From the NCBI RefSeq assembly GCF_003369445.1, contig NZ_QRCU01000026.1, positions 88,730-152,729 on the forward strand: a stretch of 64,000 bases of DNA, read 5' to 3'. The notes beneath the pieces are model-generated. The model was not told where the DNA came from, ran no database searches, and worked only from the letters and a program-made list of their open reading frames with translations. This document shows positions 17,677 through 26,781 of this stretch, piece by piece (positions within the stretch are counted from its first letter, which is position 1; the number at the start of each line of letters is the position of its first letter). The stretch is from Arthrobacter silvisoli (GTDB lineage Bacteria; Actinomycetota; Actinomycetes; Actinomycetales; Micrococcaceae). The position numbers and the translations under genes are program-made.

Positions 17677-18657
17677 GTGCTTTCTGGACTGGTGATTGTC
17701 GACAAACCGCAGGGATGGACCAGCCACGACGTGGTTGGCCGGATGCGGAGGCTGGCCGGTACCCGGAAAGTCGGCCACGCCGGCACCCTTGACCCCATGG
17801 CCACCGGCGTCCTCGTCCTCGGCATCAACAAGGCCACCCGGCTGCTGAGCTTCATCGTCGGCACCACCAAGAGCTACTCCGCTACCATCCGACTCGGTGA
17901 AGCCACCATCACCGATGACGCCGAAGGCGACGTCACCGCCTCACACAGCGCAGCAGCCGTGGACGAGGCTGCCATCAACACCGGCATCGCGGCCCTGCGC
18001 GGCGAGATCCAGCAGGTCCCCAGCAGCGTCAGCGCCATCAAGGTCAACGGCGAGCGCTCCTACGCCCGCGTCCGTTCGGGCGAAGAAGTGAAGCTCGCCG
18101 CCCGGCCGGTCACCATCCACCGCTTCGACGTGCTGGACATCCGGAAGGTCGACGGCGGCCGCGTCGTCGATGTCGATGTCGAAGTCGACTGCTCCTCCGG
18201 GACGTACATCCGGGCGCTGGCGCGCGACCTCGGCGAGGCGCTCGGCGTCGGCGGACACCTCACCGCCTTGCGCCGTACCAAGGTTGGCCCCTACACGCTG
18301 GAGCAGGCCCGCACGCTGGAGGAACTCGCGGAGGAACTGGACATCCTGGAGATGTCCCAGGCCGCCCGCGCCCTGATGCCCAGCCGGGAGCTGAGCGACG
18401 CCGAAAGCATCGAGATCTCCTACGGCCGCCGGATCGCCGCCGGCCCTGCCGCGGGAACCCCGGACGCGGCCACGGCCGACAACCCGGTGGCCGCCTTCGC
18501 CCCCTCCGGCGAACTGGTGGCACTGCTGGCCGACGCCGGCAACCACGCCAAACCCGTCCTGGTCTTCGCACCCGGTAACGAAAAGCCCGGTAACGAAAAG
18601 CAAGGCAACGGGAAGCCGGGCGACGCTACATCCGCCGACGGGAAGGCGGCCGGCTAA
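17677..18657 (+). CDS. truB: tRNA pseudouridine-55 synthase TruB
   Basis: 326 residues; converts U55 in the T-loop of tRNAs to pseudouridine. The N-terminus GLVIVDKPQGWTSHDVV and catalytic loop HAGTLDPMATGVL (Asp39) are canonical, followed by the ISGTYIRALARDLG-type segment (here CSSGTYIRALARDL). The last 60 or so residues extend beyond the family core and end in a low-complexity tail with PGNEK repeats. GTG 17677 lies 7 bases after a near-consensus -10, TATACT (17664-17669), so the mRNA is probably leaderless. Confidence 0.96.
   Translation: MLSGLVIVDKPQGWTSHDVVGRMRRLAGTRKVGHAGTLDPMATGVLVLGINKATRLLSFIVGTTKSYSATIRLGEATITDDAEGDVTASHSAAAVDEAAINTGIAALRGEIQQVPSSVSAIKVNGERSYARVRSGEEVKLAARPVTIHRFDVLDIRKVDGGRVVDVDVEVDCSSGTYIRALARDLGEALGVGGHLTALRRTKVGPYTLEQARTLEELAEELDILEMSQAARALMPSRELSDAESIEISYGRRIAAGPAAGTPDAATADNPVAAFAPSGELVALLADAGNHAKPVLVFAPGNEKPGNEKQGNGKPGDATSADGKAAG
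18570..18617 (+). repeat. 15-bp tandem repeat in the truB C-terminal tail
   Basis: Two exact units CCCGGTAACGAAAAG followed by a degenerate third, coding for PGNEK-PGNEK-QGNGK. In frame, so repeat number could vary without disrupting TruB. Confidence 0.6.
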
Positions 18658-18659
18658 GC

Positions 18660-19013
18660 GTGGACGGCTACTTCTATGCGGTGCTGGCAGTCGGCCTGAT
18701 CTCCACCGTTACTTGCCTCGTGGCGGGCCTGATGAAGAAGGCCCCGAACGACATCACCATCCTCTCGGTGGCCGCCGTCGAACTCGTCCTGCTGGTCTAC
18801 CTGGTGGGCTCGATCATCCGGGTGATCGCGGGGGAGCGGATCGCCGGGGAGGCCTGGGAGTTCTGGGGCTACCTCGCCACGGCCCTCATGCTCCCGCTGG
18901 GCGCGGTGTACTGGTCCATCCTGGAACGGACCCGCTGGAGCAACTTCGTCCTCGCCGCCGTCGGCGTCACCGCCCTGGTGATGGCCGCCCGCATGAACCA
19001 GATCTGGTACTGA
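18660..19013 (+). CDS. Small integral membrane protein, unknown
   Basis: 117 residues with four hydrophobic segments (about residues 4-24, 33-54, 66-87 and 94-110). Charged residues sit in the loops (MKKAPND, ERIAGEAW, ERTRWS). I do not recognise a named family. GTG 18660 starts two bases after the truB stop, and the next membrane protein starts right after its stop, so all three look co-translated. The location between truB and ribF suggests a conserved Micrococcaceae operon member rather than recent insertion. Confidence 0.75.
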   Translation: MDGYFYAVLAVGLISTVTCLVAGLMKKAPNDITILSVAAVELVLLVYLVGSIIRVIAGERIAGEAWEFWGYLATALMLPLGAVYWSILERTRWSNFVLAAVGVTALVMAARMNQIWY

Positions 19014-19014
19014 C

Positions 19015-19482
19015 ATGAAAGAAGCACCGAAGGTGTCCACAGAGACCAAACCCGCCACGAGCCGGGATACCCGCAACACCGGCCCCGGGCGGCTGCTGAT
19101 CGCCGTCTACGCCGTGTTCGCGATCTCCGCGACGGCCCGCGCCGGCTACCAGATCGCCACCAAGTTCGCCGAAGCTCCCCTGGCGCACATCCTCTCGGCC
19201 TTCGCTGCCGTCGTATATCTCGTGGCCACCGTTTCCCTGGCCAAGCCGGGCCGCACCTGGTTCAAGGTGTCCCTGGCCGCGGTGCTTGTGGAACTCGTCG
19301 GCGTGATCGTGGTTGGCGCCTTCAGCCTTTTCGACCCCGTGGCATTCCCGCACGACACCGTCTGGTCCCTCTTCGGCCGCGGCTACGGCTTCGTGCCGCT
19401 GATCCTGCCGGTCCTTGGCCTGCTGTGGCTGAACAAACGCCGGCCCGGTAAACCGGACCCGGCGTCGGCGAACGCGCAGTAA
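19015..19482 (+). CDS. Integral membrane protein, unknown
   Basis: 155 residues. A polar N-terminus of about 25 residues is followed by four hydrophobic segments, with SATARAGYQIATKFAEAPLAHILSA between the first and second. The sequence is similar in design to other actinobacterial four-helix membrane proteins with no known function. ATG 19015 begins one base after the stop of the preceding membrane-protein gene. The pair may act together; nothing in the sequence points to transport or catalysis. Confidence 0.75.
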   Translation: MKEAPKVSTETKPATSRDTRNTGPGRLLIAVYAVFAISATARAGYQIATKFAEAPLAHILSAFAAVVYLVATVSLAKPGRTWFKVSLAAVLVELVGVIVVGAFSLFDPVAFPHDTVWSLFGRGYGFVPLILPVLGLLWLNKRRPGKPDPASANAQ

Positions 19483-19581
19483 CTGAACAGGTACCCTTAG
19501 AGAGTTCCGGCGCCGGACCAGGGCGCCGGGTCGTAGTGAACAGCCGTAATTGGCTGAACAGCAACAAAAAAGGCGAGGTTG

Positions 19582-20592
19582 ATGGTCCACATCTGGAACG
19601 ATCCCAGCGAAGTCCCCAGCGACTTCGGCCCCAGTGTCGTTACCATCGGAAACTTTGACGGCGTCCACCGCGGTCACCAGGAGGTCCTCGCGCACCTCCT
19701 GAGCACCGCCACCCAGCGCGGGAACCGCTCCGTTGTCGTCACCTTCGATCCGCACCCGGCGCAGGTCCACCGGCCGGAAGCGGCGCCGGAGCTGCTGATG
19801 GGGCTGCAGGACAAGCTGGACGCCCTGGCCGGGACCGGGGTCGACGCCGTCCTGGTGATGAAGTACAACCTCGACCTGGCCGCCATGACTCCCGAAGAAT
19901 TCGCCCGCGGCGTGCTGGTGGACGGACTGCACGCAGCCCACGTAGTGGTGGGCCATGACCTGCGCTTCGGAACGGGCAATTCCGGCGACGTCGTCACCAT
20001 GCAGGAACTGGGCAAGGTCCTGGGCTTCGACGTCACCGTCGTCGACGAGTACGGTGCCGGCGGAGCCCCGCTTCAGACCGACGGCGGCACGTGGCACGAC
20101 AGCGACAGCGGCCGCCGCTGTTCCTCCACCTGGGTGCGGGAGGCCCTCGCCGAGGGCGACGTCGCCACCGCCACCGCGGTGCTCGGCCGCCCCCATCGCA
20201 TGCGCGGCGAAGTGGTCCACGGTGCCGCCCGCGGCCGCGCCCTGGGGTTTCCCACCGCCAACCTTTCGCACGATGCCACCGGGTACGTTCCTGCCGATGG
20301 CATCTACGCCGGCTGGCTGCTCGACGCCGCCGGCGTTCGCTGGCCGGCCGCCATCTCCGTCGGATCCAACCCGACTTTCGACGGCGTGAGCCGGCAGGTC
20401 GAGGCGCATGTGATCGACCGTCCGGAAGAAGCTGTGGAGGACTTCGACCTGTACGGCCAGACCGTCGTCGTCGAATTCACCGCCCGGCTGCGCGGCATGG
20501 TCGCCTACCGGGGACCCGAAGCGCTCGTGGAGCAGATGAGGCTGGACGTCATCCAGGCCCACGGCATCCTGTCCGGCAGCGCTGCCAAGTGA
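19582..20592 (+). CDS. ribF: Bifunctional riboflavin kinase / FAD synthetase
   Basis: 336 residues; makes FMN then FAD from riboflavin. The N-terminal nucleotidyl-transferase domain has GNFDGVHRGHQEVL and the C-terminal kinase domain has the RGRALGFPTANL signature. The ORF can be read from TTG 19579 but ATG 19582 is the likelier start, with AAAGGCGAGG upstream. An upstream region of 99 bp carries a possible -10 TACCCT at about 19491-19496. Confidence 0.95.
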   Translation: MVHIWNDPSEVPSDFGPSVVTIGNFDGVHRGHQEVLAHLLSTATQRGNRSVVVTFDPHPAQVHRPEAAPELLMGLQDKLDALAGTGVDAVLVMKYNLDLAAMTPEEFARGVLVDGLHAAHVVVGHDLRFGTGNSGDVVTMQELGKVLGFDVTVVDEYGAGGAPLQTDGGTWHDSDSGRRCSSTWVREALAEGDVATATAVLGRPHRMRGEVVHGAARGRALGFPTANLSHDATGYVPADGIYAGWLLDAAGVRWPAAISVGSNPTFDGVSRQVEAHVIDRPEEAVEDFDLYGQTVVVEFTARLRGMVAYRGPEALVEQMRLDVIQAHGILSGSAAK

Positions 20593-20602
20593 GCCCTGTC
20601 GG

Positions 20603-21457
20603 ATGAGCATCGAAAAGAACACCCGCCAGCTCGAGGACGGGATCGTCCGGGACTTCAGTACCCGGATGAGCTACGGTTCCTACCTCCAGTTGCCGGTGCT
20701 GCTGAGCGCGCAGCAACCGGTCAGCGACCCCGAGCACCACGACGAACTGCTGTTCATCATCCAGCACCAGACCACCGAACTGTGGCTCAAGCTGGTGCTC
20801 CACGAACTCCGCAGCGCCGCCGCCTGGCTGCGCAGCGACGACCTCGGCGCCGCGCTCAAGGCGGTCGCGCGGGTCAAGCACATCCAGAAGACCCTCACCG
20901 AGCAGTGGTCCGTCCTGGCCACCCTCACCCCCACGGAGTACTCCCAGTTCCGCGGGTTCCTCGGCAACTCTTCCGGCTTCCAGTCCGCCCAGTACCGTGC
21001 GGTGGAGTTCGCGCTCGGCAACAAGAACGCCAAGATGCTGCCGGTGTTCGATGCGGAGCCGGAATCCCGGGCCATGCTGGAGGAACTCCTGCACGCCCCG
21101 AGCATCTACGACGAATTCCTGGCCTACCTGCACCGGCAGGGGTTCGAGGTCCCCGCGTCCGTGCTGGAACGCGACGTCACGCAGGCCCACGAATTCGCCC
21201 CCGAATTGGTGCCGCTGTTCAAGCACATCTACGAGAACGCGCAGGACAACTGGGGTGCCTACGAAGCCTGCGAAGAGCTCGTGGACCTCGAGGACAACTT
21301 CCAGCTGTGGCGCTTCCGGCACCTGCGCACGGTCCAGCGGACCATCGGCATGAAGACCGGAACCGGCGGCTCGAGCGGTGTCGCGTTCCTGCAGAAGGCC
21401 TTGGAACTGACGTTCTTCCCGGAGCTTTTCGCGGTGCGCACCGAAATCGGCCGCTGA
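20603..21457 (+). CDS. kynA: Tryptophan 2,3-dioxygenase
   Basis: 284 residues; heme enzyme that opens the indole ring of L-tryptophan to N-formylkynurenine. Family motifs are present: YLQLPVLLSAQ, HDELLFIIQHQTTELWLKL (substrate-side His), the FRHLRTVQRTIG segment with the proximal heme His, and GTGGSSGV near the C-terminus that closes over the substrate. It begins ten bases after ribF, so it is co-transcribed. No kynurenine formamidase or kynureninase gene is nearby, so the rest of the pathway must lie elsewhere. Confidence 0.95.
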   Translation: MSIEKNTRQLEDGIVRDFSTRMSYGSYLQLPVLLSAQQPVSDPEHHDELLFIIQHQTTELWLKLVLHELRSAAAWLRSDDLGAALKAVARVKHIQKTLTEQWSVLATLTPTEYSQFRGFLGNSSGFQSAQYRAVEFALGNKNAKMLPVFDAEPESRAMLEELLHAPSIYDEFLAYLHRQGFEVPASVLERDVTQAHEFAPELVPLFKHIYENAQDNWGAYEACEELVDLEDNFQLWRFRHLRTVQRTIGMKTGTGGSSGVAFLQKALELTFFPELFAVRTEIGR

Positions 21458-21509
21458 CCCGCCCGGCTCCGGCCCCTCCCGCGTTTCGACAACTCGCGCA
21501 CCCTGCCGG

Positions 21510-21635
21510 TAAACTTGACGATGGTTCGGCTGCAGTCCGTGGTGGCTGAACCTGTTGCGTGTGCGGCCACCGCTGCGCAGCAACCCGGCAGTGAAGCGCT
21601 GACTCGGGACGCACGGCACAACTCTAGGAGTTCAT
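21510..21635 (+). promoter_or_regulatory. rpsO promoter and leader
   Basis: TAAACT at 21510-21515 fits a -10 element and would give a leader of about 115 bases before rpsO. The leader holds a stem GGTTCGGC/GCTGAACC (one G:U pair) and GC-rich segments, and ends with TAGGAG five bases before GTG. S15 controls its own mRNA in several bacteria; that is only a possibility here. Confidence 0.4.
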
Positions 21636-21905
21636 GTGGCACTCGACGCCGCTGTAAAGCAGTCCATCATCAAGGAATACGCAACCTCCGAAGGCGACAC
21701 CGGTTCGCCCGAGGTCCAGATTGCTGTCCTGACTCAGCGGATCAAGGATCTGACTGAGCACATGAAGGAGCACAAGCACGACTTCCACACCCAGCGCGGC
21801 CTGCTCGCACTGGTCGGTCGTCGCAAGCGCATGCTGACCTACCTGAAGAACGTTGACATCGCCCGCTACCGTTCGCTCATCGAGCGTCTCGGCCTGCGCC
21901 GCTAG
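21636..21905 (+). CDS. rpsO: 30S ribosomal protein S15
   Basis: 89 residues, exactly the family length. Motifs include [17 protein letters not shown] and the [20 protein letters not shown] core that binds the 16S rRNA three-way junction, plus [20 protein letters not shown] at the end. Start GTG 21636 is preceded by TAGGAG at a five-base spacing. It is followed by a hairpin terminator or attenuator and then pnp, the classic rpsO-pnp order. Confidence 0.98.
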   Translation: MALDAAVKQSIIKEYATSEGDTGSPEVQIAVLTQRIKDLTEHMKEHKHDFHTQRGLLALVGRRKRMLTYLKNVDIARYRSLIERLGLRR

Positions 21906-21914
21906 TTTGACTTC

Positions 21915-21946
21915 GGGCGGCCCGATCCCCAGGGAACGGGCCGCCC
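21915..21946 (+). terminator. Hairpin between rpsO and pnp
   Basis: Perfect 10-bp stem GGGCGGCCCG / CGGGCCGCCC with a 12-base loop and CTCTT after it, nine bases beyond the rpsO stop. Works as a terminator or partial attenuator; it may also be an RNase entry site in pnp control. Confidence 0.65.
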
Positions 21947-22147
21947 TCTTCACGCACAACTACATCCAAGGGAATCAACCGCATCGCGCATTCGCGGTCC
22001 TCGGTAGTGATCCCCGGGAACGCCCGTCCATTCCGACGGCGGAGCCCGAGGGTCTCGATCGATGACCGGGTGTCGTACAGGCTCGGAACAGTCCGGCCTG
22101 GGTTGATGCGGCGGATTTCCGCTATCAAGAAACGGAGGTGACTCTCA

Positions 22148-24391
22148 ATGGAGGGTCCCGAAATCCAGTTCTCCGAAGCCATCATCGACAACGGCCGTTT
22201 CGGCACGCGTGTCATCCGCTTCGAAACCGGCCGCCTTGCCAAGCAGGCCGCCGGCGCCGCGATGGTCTACATCGACGACGACACCGCCCTGCTGTCCGCA
22301 ACCACCGCCGGCAAGTCCCCGCGCGAAGGCTTCGACTTCTTCCCGCTGACCGTGGACGTCGAAGAGCGCATGTACGCCGCAGGCCGCATCCCGGGCTCGT
22401 TCTTCCGCCGTGAAGGCCGCCCCTCCACCGAGGCCATCCTGGCCTGCCGCCTCATGGACCGCCCGCTGCGCCCGGCCTTCGTCAAGGGCCTGCGCAACGA
22501 GGTCCAGATCGTCGTCACCGTCCTGGCCATCAACCCGGACGAGCTCTACGACGTGGTGGCCATCAACGCCTCCTCCATCTCCACCCAGCTCTCCGGCCTG
22601 CCGTTCTCCGGCCCGATCGGCGGCGTCCGCGTTGCCCTCATCGCCGACGAGCAGGGCAGCCAGTGGGTTGCCTTCCCGAAGCACTCCCAGCTCGAGAACG
22701 CTGTGTTCGACATGGTGGTTGCCGGCCGCATTGCAGGCGACGACGTGGCGATCATGATGGTCGAAGCCGAAGCCACGGACAACTCCTGGAACCTCATCAA
22801 GGAACAGGGCGCCACCGCCCCCACCGAAGAGGTCGTTGCGGAAGGCCTCGAGGCCGCGAAGCCGTTCATCAAGGCCCTGTGCGAAGCCCAGGCCGACCTG
22901 GCTGCCCGCGCCGCCAAGCCCACGGTCGAGTTCCCGATCTTCCTGGACTACCAGGACGACGTCTACGCCGCGGTCAAGGCCGCAGCCGAGGACAAGCTCG
23001 CGGCCGTCTTCCAGATCGCCGACAAGCAGGAGCGCGACAACGCCTCCGACGAGCTCAAGGACGAGGTCCTCGCAGCCCTCGCCGACGAGTTCGAAGGCCG
23101 TGAGAAGGAACTTTCCGCAGCATTCCGCTCGGTCACCAAGCAGGTAGTGCGCCAGCGCATCCTCAAGGACCAGGTCCGCATCGACGGCCGTGGCCTGACG
23201 GACATCCGCCAGCTCACCGCCGAGGTCGAGGTCCTGCCCCGCGTGCACGGCTCCGCGATCTTCGAGCGCGGCGAAACCCAGATCATGGGTGTCACCACGC
23301 TGAACATGCTCAAGATGGAGCAGCAGATCGACTCCCTGTCGCCGGAGAAGACCAAGCGCTACATGCACAACTACAACTTCCCGCCGTACTCCACCGGCGA
23401 GACCGGCCGGGTCGGTTCCCCGAAGCGACGCGAAATCGGCCACGGCGCCCTCGCCGAGCGCGCCCTGGTTCCCGTGCTGCCCAGCCGCGAGGAATTCCCG
23501 TACGCCATCCGCCAGGTGTCCGAAGCCCTCGGTTCCAACGGTTCGACGTCGATGGGTTCCGTCTGCGCTTCGACCCTGTCGCTGCTCAACGCCGGTGTGC
23601 CGCTGAAGGCTCCGGTTGCCGGTATCGCCATGGGCCTGGTCTCCGACGAGGTCGACGGCCAGACCCGCTACGCCGCCCTGACCGACATCCTTGGTGCCGA
23701 AGACGCCTTCGGTGACATGGACTTCAAGGTCGCCGGTACCTCCGAGTTCGTGACGGCCATTCAGTTGGACACCAAGCTCGACGGTATCCCCGCCTCGGTC
23801 CTGGGCGCCGCCCTGAAGCAGGCCCGCGAAGCCCGCCTGCACATCCTGGATGTCCTGAACGCCGCGATCGACACCCCGGACGAGCTCTCCGAGTTCGCAC
23901 CGCGCGTCATCGCCGTCAAGATCCCCGTGGACAAGATCGGCGAGGTCATCGGCCCCAAGGGCAAGATGATCAACCAGATCCAGGAAGACACCGGCGCCGA
24001 CATCTCCATCGAGGACGACGGCACGGTCTACATCGGCGCTACCAACGGTCCGTCTGCCGAAGCAGCACGGTCCGCGATCAACGCCATCGCCAACCCGCAG
24101 GTTCCGGAAATCGGCGAGCGCTACCTGGGCACGGTCGTCAAGACCACCACCTTCGGCGCCTTCGTCTCCCTGACCCCGGGCAAGGACGGCCTGCTGCACA
24201 TCTCCGAGCTGCGCAAGCTGGCCAACGGCAAGCGCGTGGACAACGTCGAGGACGTCGTCTCCGTCGGCCAGAAGATCCAGGTGGAAATCACCAAGATCGA
24301 TGACCGCGGCAAGCTCTCCCTCTCCCCGGTCGTGGCCGAGGAAGAAGGCGCAGCCGCCGAGGAAGCTCCCGCCGGGGAATCCGCCGAATAG
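22148..24391 (+). CDS. pnp: Polyribonucleotide nucleotidyltransferase (PNPase)
   Basis: 747 residues; phosphorolytic 3'-5' exoribonuclease and in actinobacteria also the RNA 3'-tailing enzyme. Two RNase PH domains (about 15-240 and 340-560) are separated by a helical linker; the second holds the [19 protein letters not shown] phosphate site and DFKVAGT. A KH domain ([17 protein letters not shown]) and an S1 domain ([28 protein letters not shown]) complete it. GGAGGTG lies seven bases before ATG 22148. A strong terminator follows at 24410. Confidence 0.98.
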   Translation: MEGPEIQFSEAIIDNGRFGTRVIRFETGRLAKQAAGAAMVYIDDDTALLSATTAGKSPREGFDFFPLTVDVEERMYAAGRIPGSFFRREGRPSTEAILACRLMDRPLRPAFVKGLRNEVQIVVTVLAINPDELYDVVAINASSISTQLSGLPFSGPIGGVRVALIADEQGSQWVAFPKHSQLENAVFDMVVAGRIAGDDVAIMMVEAEATDNSWNLIKEQGATAPTEEVVAEGLEAAKPFIKALCEAQADLAARAAKPTVEFPIFLDYQDDVYAAVKAAAEDKLAAVFQIADKQERDNASDELKDEVLAALADEFEGREKELSAAFRSVTKQVVRQRILKDQVRIDGRGLTDIRQLTAEVEVLPRVHGSAIFERGETQIMGVTTLNMLKMEQQIDSLSPEKTKRYMHNYNFPPYSTGETGRVGSPKRREIGHGALAERALVPVLPSREEFPYAIRQVSEALGSNGSTSMGSVCASTLSLLNAGVPLKAPVAGIAMGLVSDEVDGQTRYAALTDILGAEDAFGDMDFKVAGTSEFVTAIQLDTKLDGIPASVLGAALKQAREARLHILDVLNAAIDTPDELSEFAPRVIAVKIPVDKIGEVIGPKGKMINQIQEDTGADISIEDDGTVYIGATNGPSAEAARSAINAIANPQVPEIGERYLGTVVKTTTFGAFVSLTPGKDGLLHISELRKLANGKRVDNVEDVVSVGQKIQVEITKIDDRGKLSLSPVVAEEEGAAAEEAPAGESAE

Positions 24392-24409
24392 GCGCTCCCG
24401 GCACAGGCC

Positions 24410-24449
24410 GCGGGGCCGGTGGCACGTCCACCGGCCCCGCGCCGCTTTT
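24410..24449 (+). terminator. Terminator after pnp
   Basis: Perfect 13-bp stem GCGGGGCCGGTGG / CCACCGGCCCCGC with loop CACGT (24410-24440), followed by GCCGCTTTT. Sits 19 bases after the pnp stop. Confidence 0.75.
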
Positions 24450-24546
24450 AACCCGGAAGCAAAACTCCGGGACCCACGCGGAACCGGCCCCTGCCGCTGC
24501 TACCATGGCAGCCAGATCGGGCCCGCCCGCAAACCGAAAGGCTTTG

Positions 24547-25890
24547 ATGACTGTCGTACCTCTCCCGCTCGAGCAGACCCTGCCCGGCGGCGAACTGATC
24601 CACGGCGCCGAGGGCGGCTCCGTCGTCCGGCGCTCGGTCCTGCCCGGCGGGGTGCGGGTACTGACCGAGGCCATGCCCGGGCAGCGCTCGGCCACCATCG
24701 GCTTTTGGGTGGGCGTCGGGTCCCGGGACGAGGCCGAAGGGCAGCACGGCTCCACGCATTTCCTGGAACACCTGCTCTTCAAGGGCACCAAACGGCGCAC
24801 GGCCCTGGAGATCGCCTCGGCCTTCGACGAGGTGGGCGGCGAATCCAACGCGGCCACCGCCAAGGAAAGCACCTGCTACTTCGCCCGCGTCCTCGACTCG
24901 GACCTGCCCATGGCGATCGACGTCATCGCGGACATGATCACCGGCGCCGTCCTGGACCCGGCCGAGCTGGAGCAGGAACGCGACGTCATTCTCGAGGAAA
25001 TCGCCATGGACAGCGATGATCCCACGGACGTCGCCCACGAGAAGTTCGTTGCCGCCGTCCTCGGCGTCCATCCCTTGGGCCGGCCGATCGGCGGCACGCC
25101 CGCCGCCATCAAGGGAGTCTCCCGGGACTCGGTCTGGAAACACTACCGCCGCTACTACCGGCCCGACGAGCTGGTCATCACCGCAGCCGGCGGCCTGGAC
25201 CACGACGTCGTGTGCCGCCTCGTCACCGAGGCCCTGCGGGCCGCGGGGTGGGAGCTGGCCGAAGGCGCAGCCCCGGTGGAACGCCGTTCCACCGAGCGGG
25301 CGTCCATCACCGGAACCTCCGGCCTGCACGTGGTCAAGCGACCGGTGGAGCAGGCAAACATCATCATGGGCTGCCCCTCGCTGGTGGCCACTGACGAGCG
25401 CCGCTTCGTAATGAGCGTGCTGAACGCCGTGCTGGGCGGTGGCATGTCCTCCCGGCTGTTCCAGGAAATCCGGGAGAAGCGCGGCCTCGTCTACTCCACG
25501 TACTCCTTCGCTTCCTCCTACGCAGACGCCGGCTACTTCGGCATGTACGCCGGCTGCACGCCGTCGAAGGTCAAACAGGTCCTGGAACTGCTGGGGGTCG
25601 AGCTGGACAAGCTCGCCGCCGGCGGCATCTCCGACGAGGAACTGAGCAAGGCCGTGGGCCAGCTCAGTGGCGGGATCGTCCTGGCCCTTGAGGACACCGG
25701 ATCGCGGATGTCCCGCCTGGGCCGCGCCGAACTGGTCTCCGGCGAGTTCCAGGACATTGACGAGACCCTGCGCAGGATCAAGGCCGTCACCGCCGCCGAG
25801 GTCCAGGAACTGGCCCGGGAACTGGCCGGCTCGCCGCGCACCATCACCGTGGTGGGGCCCTTCGAGGAGTCGGAGACCTTCGGCCTCTGA
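24547..25890 (+). CDS. M16-family zinc metallopeptidase
   Basis: 447 residues. The inverted zinc motif H71-F-L-E74-H75 lies in GSTHFLEHLLFKGT, with the distal Glu in the ESTCYFARVLDSDLPMAIDV region; the C-terminal half is the inactive M16 domain with REKRGLVYSTYSFASSYADAG. It is the pitrilysin/processing-peptidase-like protein that follows pnp in many actinobacteria (often called PepR). Start ATG 24547 has AAAGG five bases upstream; an upstream ATG at 24505 gives a 14-residue extension without homology. TACCAT around 24501-24506 is a candidate -10. Confidence 0.93.
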   Translation: MTVVPLPLEQTLPGGELIHGAEGGSVVRRSVLPGGVRVLTEAMPGQRSATIGFWVGVGSRDEAEGQHGSTHFLEHLLFKGTKRRTALEIASAFDEVGGESNAATAKESTCYFARVLDSDLPMAIDVIADMITGAVLDPAELEQERDVILEEIAMDSDDPTDVAHEKFVAAVLGVHPLGRPIGGTPAAIKGVSRDSVWKHYRRYYRPDELVITAAGGLDHDVVCRLVTEALRAAGWELAEGAAPVERRSTERASITGTSGLHVVKRPVEQANIIMGCPSLVATDERRFVMSVLNAVLGGGMSSRLFQEIREKRGLVYSTYSFASSYADAGYFGMYAGCTPSKVKQVLELLGVELDKLAAGGISDEELSKAVGQLSGGIVLALEDTGSRMSRLGRAELVSGEFQDIDETLRRIKAVTAAEVQELARELAGSPRTITVVGPFEESETFGL

Positions 25891-25931
25891 GCCCGTGCGC
25901 TCCGGCGGACCTGTCCGCTCCCGGCGTTGAA

Positions 25932-25960
25932 GAGTGGACATCTTCCGAAGATGTCCACTC
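25932..25960. repeat. 29-bp hyphenated palindrome after the M16 peptidase gene
   Basis: Arms GAGTGGACATCTTC and GAAGATGTCCACTC flank a single central base. It ends 80 bp before the next gene. A second, shorter palindrome GGACATGTCC lies at about 25997-26006, sharing the GGACAT core. It may be a terminator stem or a repressor-type operator for the gene at 26041. Confidence 0.6.
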
Positions 25961-26040
25961 GTCGCGTTTCCGCTTGGGCTTGTCCGTCCCGGATCTGGAC
26001 ATGTCCGGGCGGGCAGGCAGAAGATGGGGCCGGAGGCATC

Positions 26041-26502
26041 ATGCGCGATCAGCGGCACGTATCCGCAGCAGAGTCCCTGGAGCCGTTCCTCGGCCGCTGG
26101 CGGGGGAGCGCGGAACTGGCCGCGTCGCCGTCGGGCCCCGCACGAACGGTCCAGGCGGAAGTCGTCTTCACGAGGGCCGCGGGCGGCCACGCCGTAGTGC
26201 AAAGCTACCGGCACGTGGAAACTGACGGCTCGCACTTCGAAGGCCACGGGGTGTTCACGGTGGACCCCGACCATGGCGATACCCTCTGGTACTACGTGGA
26301 CAGCGTCGGCAAACCGCCCGAAGCCCCTGCCCGGGGCCACTGGCACGGCGGCATCCTCACCCTGGAACGCCACAGCCCTCGCGGCACCTCGCGCCACAGC
26401 TTCCGGATCGACGACGGCGAACTGGTCCACAGCGGCAGCCTCCGCATGGGGACCGCACCGGAGTTCACCCGTTTCCTGAGCGCCCGTTTCCGCCGGGCCT
26501 GA
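26041..26502 (+). CDS. DUF1579-like protein of unknown function
   Basis: 153 residues, soluble, no signal peptide. The opening LEPFLGRWRGSAELA and the pattern of beta strands (VFTRAAGGHAVVQSYRHVETDG, GHGVFTVDPDHGDTLWYYVDS) resemble DUF1579-type proteins with a lipocalin-like barrel; I infer a small-molecule or lipid binding role only from the fold. ATG 26041 is chosen because GGAGG lies four bases upstream; upstream open frame runs through the palindrome region and has no homology. Convergent with moaD, with a six-base gap. Confidence 0.75.
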   Translation: MRDQRHVSAAESLEPFLGRWRGSAELAASPSGPARTVQAEVVFTRAAGGHAVVQSYRHVETDGSHFEGHGVFTVDPDHGDTLWYYVDSVGKPPEAPARGHWHGGILTLERHSPRGTSRHSFRIDDGELVHSGSLRMGTAPEFTRFLSARFRRA

Positions 26503-26508
26503 GGGCGG

Positions 26509-26775
26509 TTATCCGCCGGCGAAAGGCGGCAGGACGTCGACGACGTCGTCCGCTCCCAGCGCCACGGTGCGGTCGCGGACGGCGACTTCGTTGCGCAGGA
26601 AGCTGCTGCGGGCGATGATGCGTGCCAGTGGCGGAGTACCGGCCGGGGGCGTTGCGCGTTCGACGGCGAGCAGCGCGGTGAGCAGTTCCTCGAGGCTGCT
26701 GCCCGCGGGCAGGTGGTGGTGTTCTTCTTCGACGCCCGCCGCGGAGCGCGCGGCAGCGAAGTAGCGTACGAGCAA
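26509..26775 (-). CDS. moaD: Molybdopterin synthase small subunit MoaD
   Basis: 88 residues, ubiquitin-like fold ending in the required Gly-Gly (VLPPFAGG), which is thiocarboxylated and donates sulfur to precursor Z. The middle carries VRDRTVALGADDVVDV, typical of MoaD. It begins with TTG 26775; GGAGG at 26786-26790 lies ten bases upstream, inside the end of moaA. It follows moaA by 6 bp in the same operon. Partner large subunit MoaE is encoded at 34023-34478. Confidence 0.93.
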   Translation of the reverse strand: MLVRYFAAARSAAGVEEEHHHLPAGSSLEELLTALLAVERATPPAGTPPLARIIARSSFLRNEVAVRDRTVALGADDVVDVLPPFAGG

Positions 26776-26781
26776 GGGTGT

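Noticed and set aside
22145..24199. Long minus-strand ORF opposite pnp
   Set aside because: Antisense shadow of pnp with repetitive Gly/Val/Asp content and no recognisable domain.
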